Source of the DNA: Clostridia bacterium
Lineage (GTDB): Bacteria > Bacillota > Clostridia > Oscillospirales > Acutalibacteraceae
Length of the DNA: 64,000 nt
NCBI GenBank assembly: GCA_017503785.1
Contig: JAFVSK010000022.1
Location: 1-64,000 of the forward strand
Reading direction: 5' to 3'
Both the position numbers and the translations under genes were made by a program. Under the pieces are notes generated by a model that ran no database searches, was not told the DNA's origin, and saw only the letters and a list, made by a program, of their open reading frames with translations. Numbering within the stretch: the stretch's first letter is position 1; every line of letters starts with the position of its first letter. Of this stretch, positions 1-8,217 are shown one piece after another.

Positions 1-4
1 ACAA

Positions 5-111
5 GTCAAAACGAACAATTTTTGTACGGCAACAAGGCATGCGAACGCAGAAATACTGTATGTATTTCAAGTGAGTATAACGCTGTTGCTGTGAAAAATT
101 GTTGTTTTGAC
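5..111. repeat. Long near-perfect inverted repeat (large hairpin) upstream of dnaE
   Basis: Bases 5-34 pair with 84-111 over about 28 positions, with single-base bulges at 13 and 24 and two G-U pairs. Inside lie a short GCG/CGC helix (42-44 with 81-83) and a perfect 7-bp hairpin (GAAATAC 50-56 with GTATTTC 62-68). The whole 107-base segment can fold into one long interrupted stem. There is no T-run after it, so it is not an ordinary terminator. It could be a small non-autonomous repeat element or a structured leader. Nothing else is visible in the 157 bases before dnaE except its ribosome binding site (GGAAAGG at 141-147). Confidence 0.6.
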
Positions 112-157
112 CGATTAGGGTTCAACTCTCTTCGGCTATAGGAAAGGATGCTGAGCC

Positions 158-3100
158 GTGGGCTTCGTACACCTTCACGTTCATAGCGAATACAGCCTGC
201 TGGACGGCGCTTGCCGTTTGGACGGGCTGATCTCGCGTGTGAAGGAACTGGGGCAAACCGCCGTGGCTGTAACCGATCACGGCGTTATGTACGGCTTGGT
301 GGAGTTTTACAAAGCGGCCAAAAAGGCGGGCGTGAAGCCCATTTTGGGTTGCGAGGCCTACGTGGCCCCGCGTACGCGAAATGACCGCCAGCATGGTATT
401 GATAACGATAACCACCACTTGGTGCTGTTGTGTGAAAACGAGGTAGGCTACGCCAATCTGGTGCGGCTCATTTCGGCGGCGTGGACGGAGGGCTTTTACA
501 GCAAGCCCCGCGTTGACCGCGAACTGCTTAAAAAATATCACGAGGGTCTGATCGCTTTGTCGGCGTGCTTGGCGGGCGAGATCCCCGCAGCACTGCGCGA
601 GGGACGTTACGACGAAGCCAAGCGTATTGCGTTGGAGTATCGGTCGATCTTCGGAAGCAACAATTTCTTTTTAGAATTGCAGGATCACCGCTTGCCGGAG
701 CAGGCCGAGGTGAATCGCGGGTTGATTCGCCTGTCGCACGATACGGGGATCCCGCTTGTGTGCACCAACGATGCGCATTATCTTACCCGCGATGATGCAG
801 CGGTGCAAAAGGTGCTCATTTGTATTCAAACCAACACCACGGTGGACGAGCCTAATCCGCTTTCGTTTCCCACCGAGGAATTTTATATCAAATCCGAGGA
901 CGAGATGCGGCAGCTGTTTCCGTCGATCTCGGAGGCGTTTGACAATACGGTGCGCATTGCCGAGCGATGCAATGTAACGTTGGAATTCGGGCACACCAAG
1001 CTGCCTAAGTTTGATGCTCCCGGCGGCGACAGCGTGGCGTATTTCCGCCGCTTGTGCTACGAAGGATTGCGCCGCCGCTACGGGGATACACCCGATCCTC
1101 AAGTCGTGCAGCGCTTGGAATATGAGATGGACACCGTGCAGCGCATGGGATACGTGGATTATTATCTCATTGTGCACGATTTTGTGAAGTATGCCAAAAC
1201 TCACGATATTCCTGTGGGCCCGGGCCGTGGCTCGGGTGCAGGCAGCCTGTGTGCCTACTGTATTGGAATTACGGGTGTGGATCCGATACGCTATCAGTTG
1301 CTGTTCGAGCGGTTTTTAAACCCCGAGCGTATCAGCATGCCCGACTTCGATATTGATTTTTGCAACGAGAAGCGTCAACTGGTTATTGATTACGTTATCC
1401 GCAAGTATGGTGCCGATCACGTGGCGCAGATCGTCACCTTCGGTACGCTGGCGGCACGAGCGGCCATTCGCGACGTGGCGCGTGCACTGGGGCTTCCCTA
1501 CGCCGTGGGCGACACGGTGGCCAAGCGTGTGCCGTGGGCGTTGGATATGACCTTGGAGAAGGCACTCGAGCAATCGTCGGCGCTGCGCGAGCTGTACAAC
1601 AGCGATGAACAGGTGCACACGCTGGTGGACATGGCCAAAAAGGTGGAAGGCATGCCGCGGCACACCTCCACCCACGCGGCAGGCGTGGTCATTACGGCAC
1701 AGCCGGTGTCAGAGTACGTGCCGCTGTGTCTTAACGGCGAGGCGGTGGCCACGCAATATACCATGACCACGCTGGAAGAGCTTGGTCTGTTAAAAATGGA
1801 CTTTTTGGGGCTGCGCAACCTCACCATTATTGAGGATGCCCAACGGATGATCCGCGAGGGCGGTGAACCGCAATTTGACATCAACACCGTGCCGCGCGAT
1901 GCGGCGGCGGTGTATAAGATGCTTTCGCAAGGCAACAGCGACGGCGTGTTTCAGTTTGAATCGGCGGGAATGAAGCGTGTTCTCACGCAACTCAAGCCCG
2001 ATCACTTTGAAGATCTCATTGCCGTGATCTCCCTGTTCCGCCCCGGACCGATGGAGTCGATCCCGCGGTACATTGAAAACCGTCATCACCCCGAGCGCGT
2101 TACCTATAAGCATCCGCTGCTGGAGCCGATATTAAAGGTAACTTACGGGTGCATCGTATACCAAGAGCAGGTCATGCAGATCTTCCGTGATCTGGGCGGC
2201 TATTCGTTGGGACGAGCCGATCTGGTACGCCGTGCCATGTCCAAGAAAAAGCACGACGTCATGCAAAAGGAACGCGAGATCTTTCTGCATGGTCTTACGG
2301 ACGAGCAGGGTAACACGATCGTAGAGGGTTGTGTTCGCCGCGGCGTTCCGCAAAACGTGGGCGAGTCTATTTTTGAAGAGATGGCCGCCTTTGCTTCGTA
2401 TGCCTTTAACAAATCGCATGCGGCAGCGTATGCGGTGGTGGCGTATCAAACAGCCTATCTTAAGGCATATTATCCTCGTCAGTACATGGCGGCGCTGCTC
2501 ACCAGCGTGCTGGACAGCAGGAAGGTTCCTGGCTACATTCGCGAATGTGAGCGGCTGCGTATTCGGGTGCTGCCGCCGTCGGTGAACGAAAGTGTTGCCG
2601 CCTTTACGGCGGTGGGCGATCATATTCGCTTCGGCTTGCTTGCGGTGAAAAATTTGGGCAACGCCTTCATTCGCGAGCTCGTGCGCGACCGCGAAGAAGA
2701 AGGCCCGTTTACGTCGTTTTATTCGTTTTGCAGCCGCATGGTACGGCATCGTGAGTTTAACCGCCGTGCGCTGGATAGCTTGATCCGCTGCGGTGCGTTA
2801 GACGGCCTTGGGGCCAATCGCCGTCAAATGCTGGAATCGGCAGCCTTGATCTTGGATGGCTTGGAGGATACCGGTCATCGCAATTTGGAGGGGCAGCTGG
2901 GCTTTTTCGACCAGGGCAATTTTGCACAAAGCACCGAGCCGTCGCTTCCTGCGGTGGAGGAACTGCCGTACGAAGACCTATTGGCAATGGAAAAGGAGGT
3001 TTCGGGGCTGTACCTGACAGGGCATCCGCTGAAACCGTACGAGGGGCTGCACCGGCGATTGGCGGCTGATCGTATCGACGATATTCAAAACTCGTTTTCC

Positions 3101-3667
3101 GATGATTTTGTCGCCTCCGAGGAGTACGTTGACGGACAAACCGTGAAGCTGCTCGGTATGTTGGGCACGGTACAGATCAAAAACACGCGCGCCGGCGCAC
3201 AGATGGCCTATGCGCCGCTGGAGGATCTGTACGGTTCGCTGGAACTGGTGTTTTTCTCGCGTGCTTTAGAACAATACCGTTCATTGGTACGTGCGGGCGA
3301 GGTCGTGATCGTGCGCGGCAAGCTCAGTGCGCGCGAGGACGAGGAGCCGCGGGTGCTGGTGGCCTCGGTGGAGGCGGCACCGTCGCCCGATGCCCTGCCT
3401 GCCGAGGAGCCGCCGAAGCCGAAAGAGAAAAAGCCCGTGGCCAATCCGGGTGTGTATCTCAAGGTGCCGTCGCTCGACAGCGCCGAATGGAAGCGGGCGC
3501 AACGGATTTTGCGCGTGCTGGAGGGGGAAACACCGGTGTATCTCCGTTTGGCCGACAGCGGTAAGCTGATGCGCGCCCCGCGTGACCTGTGGGTGACCCC
3601 GCACGAGGTTTTGATTAAAGAGCTCCAACGGGCACTCGGAGCGGAAAATGTTGCAAAAATGTGCTGA
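158..3667 (+). CDS. dnaE: DNA polymerase III subunit alpha (DnaE)
   Basis: Catalytic alpha subunit of the replicative DNA polymerase (C-family), 1169 residues, a normal length for DnaE. The N-terminal PHP domain shows HLHVHSEYS at about residues 5-13 and the TDHG motif. The palm has GPGRGSGAGS near residue 353 and the catalytic aspartates in PDFDIDF near residue 395. An OB-fold region and C-terminal tail follow. The start is GTG at 158, placed about 10 bases after GGAAAGG. A first ATG at 148 is in another frame. Adjacency to pfkA is common in Clostridia. Whether this or a PolC elsewhere is the main replicase cannot be judged from the window. Confidence 0.97.
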   Translation: MGFVHLHVHSEYSLLDGACRLDGLISRVKELGQTAVAVTDHGVMYGLVEFYKAAKKAGVKPILGCEAYVAPRTRNDRQHGIDNDNHHLVLLCENEVGYANLVRLISAAWTEGFYSKPRVDRELLKKYHEGLIALSACLAGEIPAALREGRYDEAKRIALEYRSIFGSNNFFLELQDHRLPEQAEVNRGLIRLSHDTGIPLVCTNDAHYLTRDDAAVQKVLICIQTNTTVDEPNPLSFPTEEFYIKSEDEMRQLFPSISEAFDNTVRIAERCNVTLEFGHTKLPKFDAPGGDSVAYFRRLCYEGLRRRYGDTPDPQVVQRLEYEMDTVQRMGYVDYYLIVHDFVKYAKTHDIPVGPGRGSGAGSLCAYCIGITGVDPIRYQLLFERFLNPERISMPDFDIDFCNEKRQLVIDYVIRKYGADHVAQIVTFGTLAARAAIRDVARALGLPYAVGDTVAKRVPWALDMTLEKALEQSSALRELYNSDEQVHTLVDMAKKVEGMPRHTSTHAAGVVITAQPVSEYVPLCLNGEAVATQYTMTTLEELGLLKMDFLGLRNLTIIEDAQRMIREGGEPQFDINTVPRDAAAVYKMLSQGNSDGVFQFESAGMKRVLTQLKPDHFEDLIAVISLFRPGPMESIPRYIENRHHPERVTYKHPLLEPILKVTYGCIVYQEQVMQIFRDLGGYSLGRADLVRRAMSKKKHDVMQKEREIFLHGLTDEQGNTIVEGCVRRGVPQNVGESIFEEMAAFASYAFNKSHAAAYAVVAYQTAYLKAYYPRQYMAALLTSVLDSRKVPGYIRECERLRIRVLPPSVNESVAAFTAVGDHIRFGLLAVKNLGNAFIRELVRDREEEGPFTSFYSFCSRMVRHREFNRRALDSLIRCGALDGLGANRRQMLESAALILDGLEDTGHRNLEGQLGFFDQGNFAQSTEPSLPAVEELPYEDLLAMEKEVSGLYLTGHPLKPYEGLHRRLAADRIDDIQNSFSDDFVASEEYVDGQTVKLLGMLGTVQIKNTRAGAQMAYAPLEDLYGSLELVFFSRALEQYRSLVRAGEVVIVRGKLSAREDEEPRVLVASVEAAPSPDALPAEEPPKPKEKKPVANPGVYLKVPSLDSAEWKRAQRILRVLEGETPVYLRLADSGKLMRAPRDLWVTPHEVLIKELQRALGAENVAKMC

Positions 3668-3703
3668 TTTTTTGCACAAACTTTAGAAACAGGTGGCTTT
3701 TGC

Positions 3704-3732
3704 TTGCTATTTTTCGAACAGGTGTATATAAT
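3704..3732 (+). promoter_or_regulatory. Promoter for pfkA
   Basis: TTGCTA at 3704-3709 and TATAAT at 3727-3732 are separated by exactly 17 bases. They sit about 45 bases upstream of the pfkA start, so pfkA can be transcribed independently of dnaE. Confidence 0.75.
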
Positions 3733-3775
3733 AAAAAAACTAAACGACTCGCGTTAAAAGGGAGAAATGGGAGTT

Positions 3776-4744
3776 ATGGCTATTAAAAAGATTGCCGTTC
3801 TTACCAGCGGCGGCGACGCCCCGGGTATGAACGCGGCTGTGCGTGCGGTTGTGCGTACGGCGTTGGGCAAGGGCGTTCAGGTATACGGTGTGTATCGAGG
3901 CTACAACGGCCTCATTAACGGCGATATGGAACTGCTCAACCTGCGCAGCGTGTCCGATATCATTCATCGCGGCGGTACGGCGCTGTACACGGCGCGCAGT
4001 CCCGAATTCTGCACCGAAGAGGGTATGCAGAAGGCGATTGCCACGTGCAAGGAAATGGGCATTGAGGGCTTGGTCGTCGCCGGCGGTGACGGTTCGTTCC
4101 GCGGCGCACAGGACCTGACCGAGCGTGGTATTCCGTGCATCGGTTTGCCCTGCACCATCGACAACGACATTGCCTGCTGTGAGCAGACCATCGGCTACGA
4201 CACTGCGCTGAACACGTGCATGGGCATGATCGACAAGCTGCGCGACACCTCGCAATCGCACGACCGTTGCAGCGTGGTTGAGGTCATGGGCCGTCACGCG
4301 GGCTATCTGGCACTGAACGTCGGCATTGCCGTGGGTGCCACCAGTATTCTGGTGCCCGAGGTGCCTTACGATTTCGACCGCGACATTCTTCAGCGCATGA
4401 AGAAAACGTCGGCGACCGGCAAAAAGCATTTTATCATCATCGTTGCCGAGGGTGTCGGTCACGTGGTGGAATTTGCCGAGCGTATTCAAAAAGAAACGGG
4501 CGTGGAATCCCGCGCCACCATTTTGGGCCACGTGCAGCGCGGCGGCGACCCCACCGTGCGCGACCGTGTGCTGGCCAGCCGCATGGGTCACTGTGCCGTG
4601 GAGCTGTTGCTTGCCGGCAAGAGCAATCGTGTGGTCACCATTCAGGGCAACCGCGTGATGGATTACGACATCAGCGAAGCCCTGCGTATGAAGAAGCCGT
4701 TCGATATCGACTTGTTCCGTATTGCACACGATATTTCGATCTAA
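3776..4744 (+). CDS. pfkA: ATP-dependent 6-phosphofructokinase
   Basis: Phosphorylates fructose 6-phosphate to fructose 1,6-bisphosphate, the committed step of glycolysis, in the cytoplasm. The 322-residue length from ATG 3776 matches bacterial PfkA (about 320). The N-terminal LTSGGDAPGMNAAVRAVVR loop binds ATP. GGDGS near residue 102 is the signature of the ATP-using type, and PCTIDNDI carries the catalytic Asp. An upstream in-frame ATG at 3767 lies only 2 bases after the AGGGAG ribosome binding site (3759-3764), so ATG 3776 (spacing about 11) is preferred. A promoter precedes it, and the infC promoter begins right after its stop. Confidence 0.97.
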   Translation: MAIKKIAVLTSGGDAPGMNAAVRAVVRTALGKGVQVYGVYRGYNGLINGDMELLNLRSVSDIIHRGGTALYTARSPEFCTEEGMQKAIATCKEMGIEGLVVAGGDGSFRGAQDLTERGIPCIGLPCTIDNDIACCEQTIGYDTALNTCMGMIDKLRDTSQSHDRCSVVEVMGRHAGYLALNVGIAVGATSILVPEVPYDFDRDILQRMKKTSATGKKHFIIIVAEGVGHVVEFAERIQKETGVESRATILGHVQRGGDPTVRDRVLASRMGHCAVELLLAGKSNRVVTIQGNRVMDYDISEALRMKKPFDIDLFRIAHDISI

Positions 4745-4765
4745 AAAATTTTTTTGCGGGATGTA

Positions 4766-4793
4766 TTGACATTTCGCAAAAGTGAGGTATAAT
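4766..4793 (+). promoter_or_regulatory. Promoter for the infC-rpmI-rplT operon
   Basis: Perfect TTGACA at 4766-4771 and perfect TATAAT at 4788-4793 with a 16-base spacer, as expected for a highly expressed ribosomal operon. Transcription would begin near 4800, leaving a leader of about 150 bases before infC. Confidence 0.88.
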
Positions 4794-4799
4794 ATACCG

Positions 4800-4921
4800 G
4801 TAAGAAAACGAAGCAGAGCGTTGCCCGCTCTCACCTGCAGATTTTGTTCTCGACAGGTCGATAGGACTCTTCCAAACCGGTGGTAAGAATCGCGCGGGCA
4901 GTTTTTCTGCCCGCGTTTTTT
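4800..4921 (+). ncRNA. L20-type ribosomal protein leader with attenuator
   Basis: A structured 5' leader of about 120 bases between a strong promoter and infC that ends in an intrinsic terminator. In Bacillota the infC-rpmI-rplT operon is controlled by ribosomal protein L20, which binds an rRNA-like leader and favours termination. The genomic position, the leader length and the terminator fit that family. I assign it from context and the terminator, not from a covariance-model match. Confidence 0.7.
4893..4921 (+). terminator. Attenuator hairpin before infC
   Basis: A 9-bp perfect G+C-rich stem (4893-4901 with 4907-4915), a TTTTT loop and a run of six T (4916-4921) lie inside the infC leader. 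It would stop transcription before infC when formed. Confidence 0.85.
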
Positions 4922-4949
4922 ACGCAGATTTAGGTGGAGGTGTTTCCCC

Positions 4950-5468
4950 ATAGCAACGAAAGAAATGCAGATCAACGAGCAAATTCACGACAGCGAGCTT
5001 CGCCTCATCGGTGAAGACGGTGCACAGTTGGGCGTTATGTCTGCGGAGCAGGCTTTAGAGCTTGCCGAAGAAAGAGGGCTCGATCTTGTCAAGATCGCAC
5101 CCACGGCCACGCCGCCGGTTTGCCGTATAATGGATTACGGTAAGTATCGGTTCGAGCAGGCTAAAAAGGAAAAGGAAGCACGGAAAAATCAACGTCAGGT
5201 CGAAACCAAAGAAATTCGTTTGTCGCTCAACATCGACGTAGCGGATTTCAACACCAAGGCCAAGCATGCCATGCGCTTTTTGCAGGAGGGCAACAAGGTA
5301 AAGGTTTCCATTCGGTTCCGCGGCCGCGAAATGGGCCATCCGGAAATCGGCTTAGAAACCATGAACCGCTTTGCCGAGGCTTGTGAGGAATCGGCTGTCG
5401 TGGAAAAGCCTGCCAAAATGGAAGGTCGCCACATGTTGATGTTCCTGGCCCCTAAGACTGCGAAATAA
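4950..5468 (+). CDS. infC: Translation initiation factor IF-3, probable AUA start
   Basis: IF-3 binds the 30S subunit and checks start-codon and initiator tRNA choice. The protein has the N-domain, a lysine-rich linker after [10 protein letters not shown], and the C-domain ending in a [15 protein letters not shown] tail. From the first ATG (4965) it is 167 residues, but the only good ribosome binding site (AGGTGGAGG, 4932-4940) is 24 bases away from it. Exactly 9 bases after the site is ATA at 4950, in frame (ATA GCA ACG AAA GAA ATG), giving 172 residues. Rare start codons at infC are known (AUU in E. coli) and underlie its self-control, so I choose ATA 4950. The gene identity is certain; the start is inferred. 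Confidence 0.9.
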   Translation: MATKEMQINEQIHDSELRLIGEDGAQLGVMSAEQALELAEERGLDLVKIAPTATPPVCRIMDYGKYRFEQAKKEKEARKNQRQVETKEIRLSLNIDVADFNTKAKHAMRFLQEGNKVKVSIRFRGREMGHPEIGLETMNRFAEACEESAVVEKPAKMEGRHMLMFLAPKTAK

Positions 5469-5497
5469 CGGAGAACAAATTAAGGAGGATTTTTGTT

Positions 5498-5695
5498 ATG
5501 CCCAAAATTAAGACTCACAGCGGCGCCAAGAAGCGTTTTAAGCTGACCAAAACCGGCAAGGTTCTGCGCGCCCACGCCTACAAGTCCCACATTCTGAACA
5601 AGAAGACGACCAAACGTAAGCGCAATCTGCGCAAGATCACGACCGCTGATGTAACGAATGTGGCTCAGGTCAAACGCCTGATTCCCTACAAATAA
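5498..5695 (+). CDS. rpmI: 50S ribosomal protein L35
   Basis: Small basic ribosomal protein of 65 residues, the usual length, beginning [15 protein letters not shown], which is the L35 signature. It lies 29 bases after infC with an AAGGAGG ribosome binding site, in the conserved order infC-rpmI-rplT. It is co-transcribed from the promoter at 4766 and expected to share the L20-dependent attenuation. Confidence 0.98.
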   Translation: MPKIKTHSGAKKRFKLTKTGKVLRAHAYKSHILNKKTTKRKRNLRKITTADVTNVAQVKRLIPYK

Positions 5696-5725
5696 TCGAG
5701 AGTTCAGAAACGGAGGAACTGTAAG

Positions 5726-6082
5726 ATGGCTCGTATTAAAGGCGCAATGATGACGCGCAAAAGAAGAAAGAAAGTACTCAAGCTCGCAAAGGGCTATTTT
5801 GGTGCAAAGTCCAAGTTGTTCCGCACTGCGAAGCAGGCGGTCATGAAGTCCGGCCAGTATGCCTACATCGGCCGCAAGCAGCGCAAACGTGATTTCCGCC
5901 GCCTGTGGATCACCCGTATTTCGGCTGCTGCCAAAGCAAACGGCATGAACTACTCGACGTTCATGAACGGCTTGAAGAAAGCCAACATCACGCTCAACCG
6001 TAAGATGCTGGCGGAGCTGGCTGTTTCGGATGCCGCCGCGTTTGCGGGTCTGGCAGAGAAAGCCAAGGCTGCTCTTAATTAA
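5726..6082 (+). CDS. rplT: 50S ribosomal protein L20
   Basis: Assembly protein of the 50S subunit, 118 residues as usual, with a basic N-terminal extension ([16 protein letters not shown]) and the [16 protein letters not shown] core. In Bacillota it also represses its own operon by binding the leader RNA ahead of infC, and that leader is present at 4800-4921. It follows rpmI by 30 bases with a GGAGG ribosome binding site. Confidence 0.98.
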   Translation: MARIKGAMMTRKRRKKVLKLAKGYFGAKSKLFRTAKQAVMKSGQYAYIGRKQRKRDFRRLWITRISAAAKANGMNYSTFMNGLKKANITLNRKMLAELAVSDAAAFAGLAEKAKAALN

Positions 6083-6091
6083 GCTTAAACT

Positions 6092-6118
6092 GCGCCCGCC
6101 GGCATTGCCTGCGGGCGC
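6092..6118 (+). terminator. Weak hairpin after rplT
   Basis: A perfect 8-bp G+C-rich stem (GCGCCCGC 6092-6099 with GCGGGCGC 6111-6118) just after rplT. The following bases (tgttgtg) are not a good T-run, so it may be a partial terminator or a 3' end stabiliser and not a full stop. Confidence 0.4.
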
Positions 6119-6144
6119 TGTTGTGCATCATAGGGATGTAAAAA

Positions 6145-6972
6145 ATGCAGAAAGAGGTCGGTCGCGTGGAGATCACCAGCCGTGATAATCGCCTCATAAA
6201 AGAATACCGTCGGCTGGCCGAGGATGCCCGTTTTCGCCGCACCAGCGGTCGCTTTGTTATTGAAGGCGCTCGCCTGTGTGCCGATGCCGTGCGCTCGGAG
6301 CTTGTGGTGGAAACCGCCTTTATTACGGAACGTGCGATGGCGCAGTATGCTGAGCAAACAGCGGCCGTTATCGCTCGGGCCAACGCCGTGTACACGGTGC
6401 CCGAAGCGCTGGCACGCCACTTGGCCGACACCAATTCCCCGCAGGGTGTTTTCTGCATAGCGCACCGTCCGTCGCAGGTACTGGCTGTCGAAAAGCTGCC
6501 GGCAGAAGGGCGCTACGCAGCGCTGGAAACGGTGCAGGATCCCGGCAACCTGGGCACGATGATCCGCACGGCCGAAGCCTTCGGCTTGAGCGGTATGCTG
6601 CTGTCCGACGGCTGCTGCGATCCGTACAGCCCCAAGGTATTGCGCGCAGCGATGGGCGGCGTATTTCGTCTGCCGTTGTACGCGGCGGGCGATCTGTCGC
6701 AAACGTTACCCTTGCTCAACGAGCAGGGCTTTACCACAGCCGCTTGCGTGGTGGATGCCGATGCGGCACCCGTGCAAACGGCAGGCTTGGGGAAGGGGAC
6801 AGTTGCCGTGATCGGCAACGAGGGCAACGGCTTGCGTAAAGAAACCGTTGCCGCTTGTGCAAAGCGTATCACGATCCCCATGGACGGCCGTGCCGAATCG
6901 CTAAACGCCTCCATGGCTGCCGGTGTTGTGTTTTGGGAAATGGTGCGAAAGGACGTGGCCGACCGTGCGTGA
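6145..6972 (+). CDS. SpoU-family rRNA 2'-O-ribose methyltransferase
   Basis: RNA methyltransferase of the SPOUT class (TrmH/RlmB/YsgA-like), 275 residues. An N-terminal substrate-binding region (about 1-100) is followed by the knotted catalytic domain with all three SpoU motifs: DPGNLGTMIRTAEAFG, IGNEGNGL, and SLNASMAAGVVFWEM near the C-terminus. It probably methylates a 23S rRNA ribose using S-adenosylmethionine; the exact nucleotide cannot be told. ATG 6145 has a weak ribosome binding site, and GTG 6166, 8 bases after AAAGAGG, is a plausible alternative start. It overlaps dprA by 8 bases. Confidence 0.9.
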   Translation: MQKEVGRVEITSRDNRLIKEYRRLAEDARFRRTSGRFVIEGARLCADAVRSELVVETAFITERAMAQYAEQTAAVIARANAVYTVPEALARHLADTNSPQGVFCIAHRPSQVLAVEKLPAEGRYAALETVQDPGNLGTMIRTAEAFGLSGMLLSDGCCDPYSPKVLRAAMGGVFRLPLYAAGDLSQTLPLLNEQGFTTAACVVDADAAPVQTAGLGKGTVAVIGNEGNGLRKETVAACAKRITIPMDGRAESLNASMAAGVVFWEMVRKDVADRA

Positions 6973-8188
6973 AAGCCTGCTGTTTTGGATCTGGCTGCAG
7001 CGGGCTGTCGGTCCGGGCAGTGCCGACGTACCGCAGCTGTTGGCATCGTTTAAAACGGCGCGTGAGGTGTGGAACGCCGACCGTATGGAGCTGGAGAGAG
7101 CCGGTATTACCGGTCGCCGCTTGCTGGATGCACTGTGCCGCAAATCGTTGGACGGTGCCAAAAAGCAGGCGGAGCTATGCTCGCGGTTGGGGTGGATGCT
7201 CACACCGGAGGACGGGTTATATCCCGCACCGCTGCGGCAGATCTATTCGCCGCCGTTGGTGTTGTACGGCAAAGGGCGCTTGCCCGATTTCAGCGAAACC
7301 GCCACGCCGGCTATCGGCATGGTGGGAACGCGCAAAAACTCACGCTACGGCGAGCAGGTGGCAGCAGCAATGGCTGCCGGTCTTGCCGCGGCGGGCTGTC
7401 CCATTATCAGCGGCGGTGCCCGTGGCATCGACCGCGCCTCCCACGAGGGCACGCTGTATGCCGGCGGTCATGCCGTGATCGTGCAGGCGTGCGGTCTAAA
7501 TGTGGAATACCCCTATCCCAACCGCGATCTTCGCCGCCGGGTGCTAGAGAGCGGTGGGGCGATCATTACGGAATTTTTACCCGATACCAAAGCATTCAGC
7601 GGGAACTTTCGCATCCGAAACCGCCTTATCAGCGGTATGGCGCACGCCCTTTGTGTGGTAGAAGCGCCAACGATCAGCGGAGCACTCATTACCGCTCGCA
7701 CCGCGCGTGAGCAAGGGCGCGACGTGTTTGTGGTTCCCGGTCGGGCAACGGATAAGCAAAGCGAGGGCTCACACGCGCTCATTCGTGAGGGTGCCGTGCT
7801 GGTAACACGGCCGTCGCAGCTGCTTGAGGAATATCCGCACCGCTTTGGTGAAACGTTAGAAGAACAGGCCGACCGTGGTCAGGCCGCCTATTACGAATGG
7901 CTGGAAAGCGGCGCACGCATCCCGAGTCGTGTTGCCGATGCCCCGACAGAATTGCCGGGAGTCGAGCCAAAGATCGAGGGCGAGCCCGCTCCGTGTCCCG
8001 ACTATGCCTCCGAGGGCGCCAAGCGCGTGTATGCGGCGCTGGAGGGGCAGGAACCACTCGCGGCCGATGTTATTTGCGAATTGATCGGGCTGACACCCGG
8101 CGAGGTGTTTGCCGCGTTGACCGAGTTGGAATTATACGGTTGTGTTGACAATCGTCCCGGAAAACGCTATGCGATTTCGATAGTATGA
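6965..8188 (+). CDS. dprA: DNA processing protein DprA/Smf
   Basis: Single-strand DNA binding protein that loads RecA onto incoming DNA during natural transformation. It is widely conserved also in bacteria not known to be competent. The Rossmann-like core shows GTRKNSRYG, SGGARGIDRASHEGTL, the RNRLISG loop, and SGALITA/VVPG near the end of the core. A C-terminal winged-helix-like region follows a charged linker. The frame is open from 6923, but GTG at 6965, with AAAGGA 11 bases upstream, gives the expected N-terminus (407 residues). It overlaps the methyltransferase stop and precedes topA by 29 bases; dprA-topA is a common pair. Confidence 0.93.
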   Translation: MRESLLFWIWLQRAVGPGSADVPQLLASFKTAREVWNADRMELERAGITGRRLLDALCRKSLDGAKKQAELCSRLGWMLTPEDGLYPAPLRQIYSPPLVLYGKGRLPDFSETATPAIGMVGTRKNSRYGEQVAAAMAAGLAAAGCPIISGGARGIDRASHEGTLYAGGHAVIVQACGLNVEYPYPNRDLRRRVLESGGAIITEFLPDTKAFSGNFRIRNRLISGMAHALCVVEAPTISGALITARTAREQGRDVFVVPGRATDKQSEGSHALIREGAVLVTRPSQLLEEYPHRFGETLEEQADRGQAAYYEWLESGARIPSRVADAPTELPGVEPKIEGEPAPCPDYASEGAKRVYAALEGQEPLAADVICELIGLTPGEVFAALTELELYGCVDNRPGKRYAISIV

Positions 8189-8217
8189 TTTTCAGGAAAG
8201 GATAACAGGTGAACTGA

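Noticed and set aside
3740..4975. Long minus-strand frame opposite pfkA (411 codons)
   Set aside because: Shadow of pfkA and its flanks: no ribosome binding site, no domain, and pfkA on the other strand is certain.
6092..6118. Strong terminator after rplT
   Set aside because: The stem is good but no T-run follows, so I list it only as a weak hairpin.
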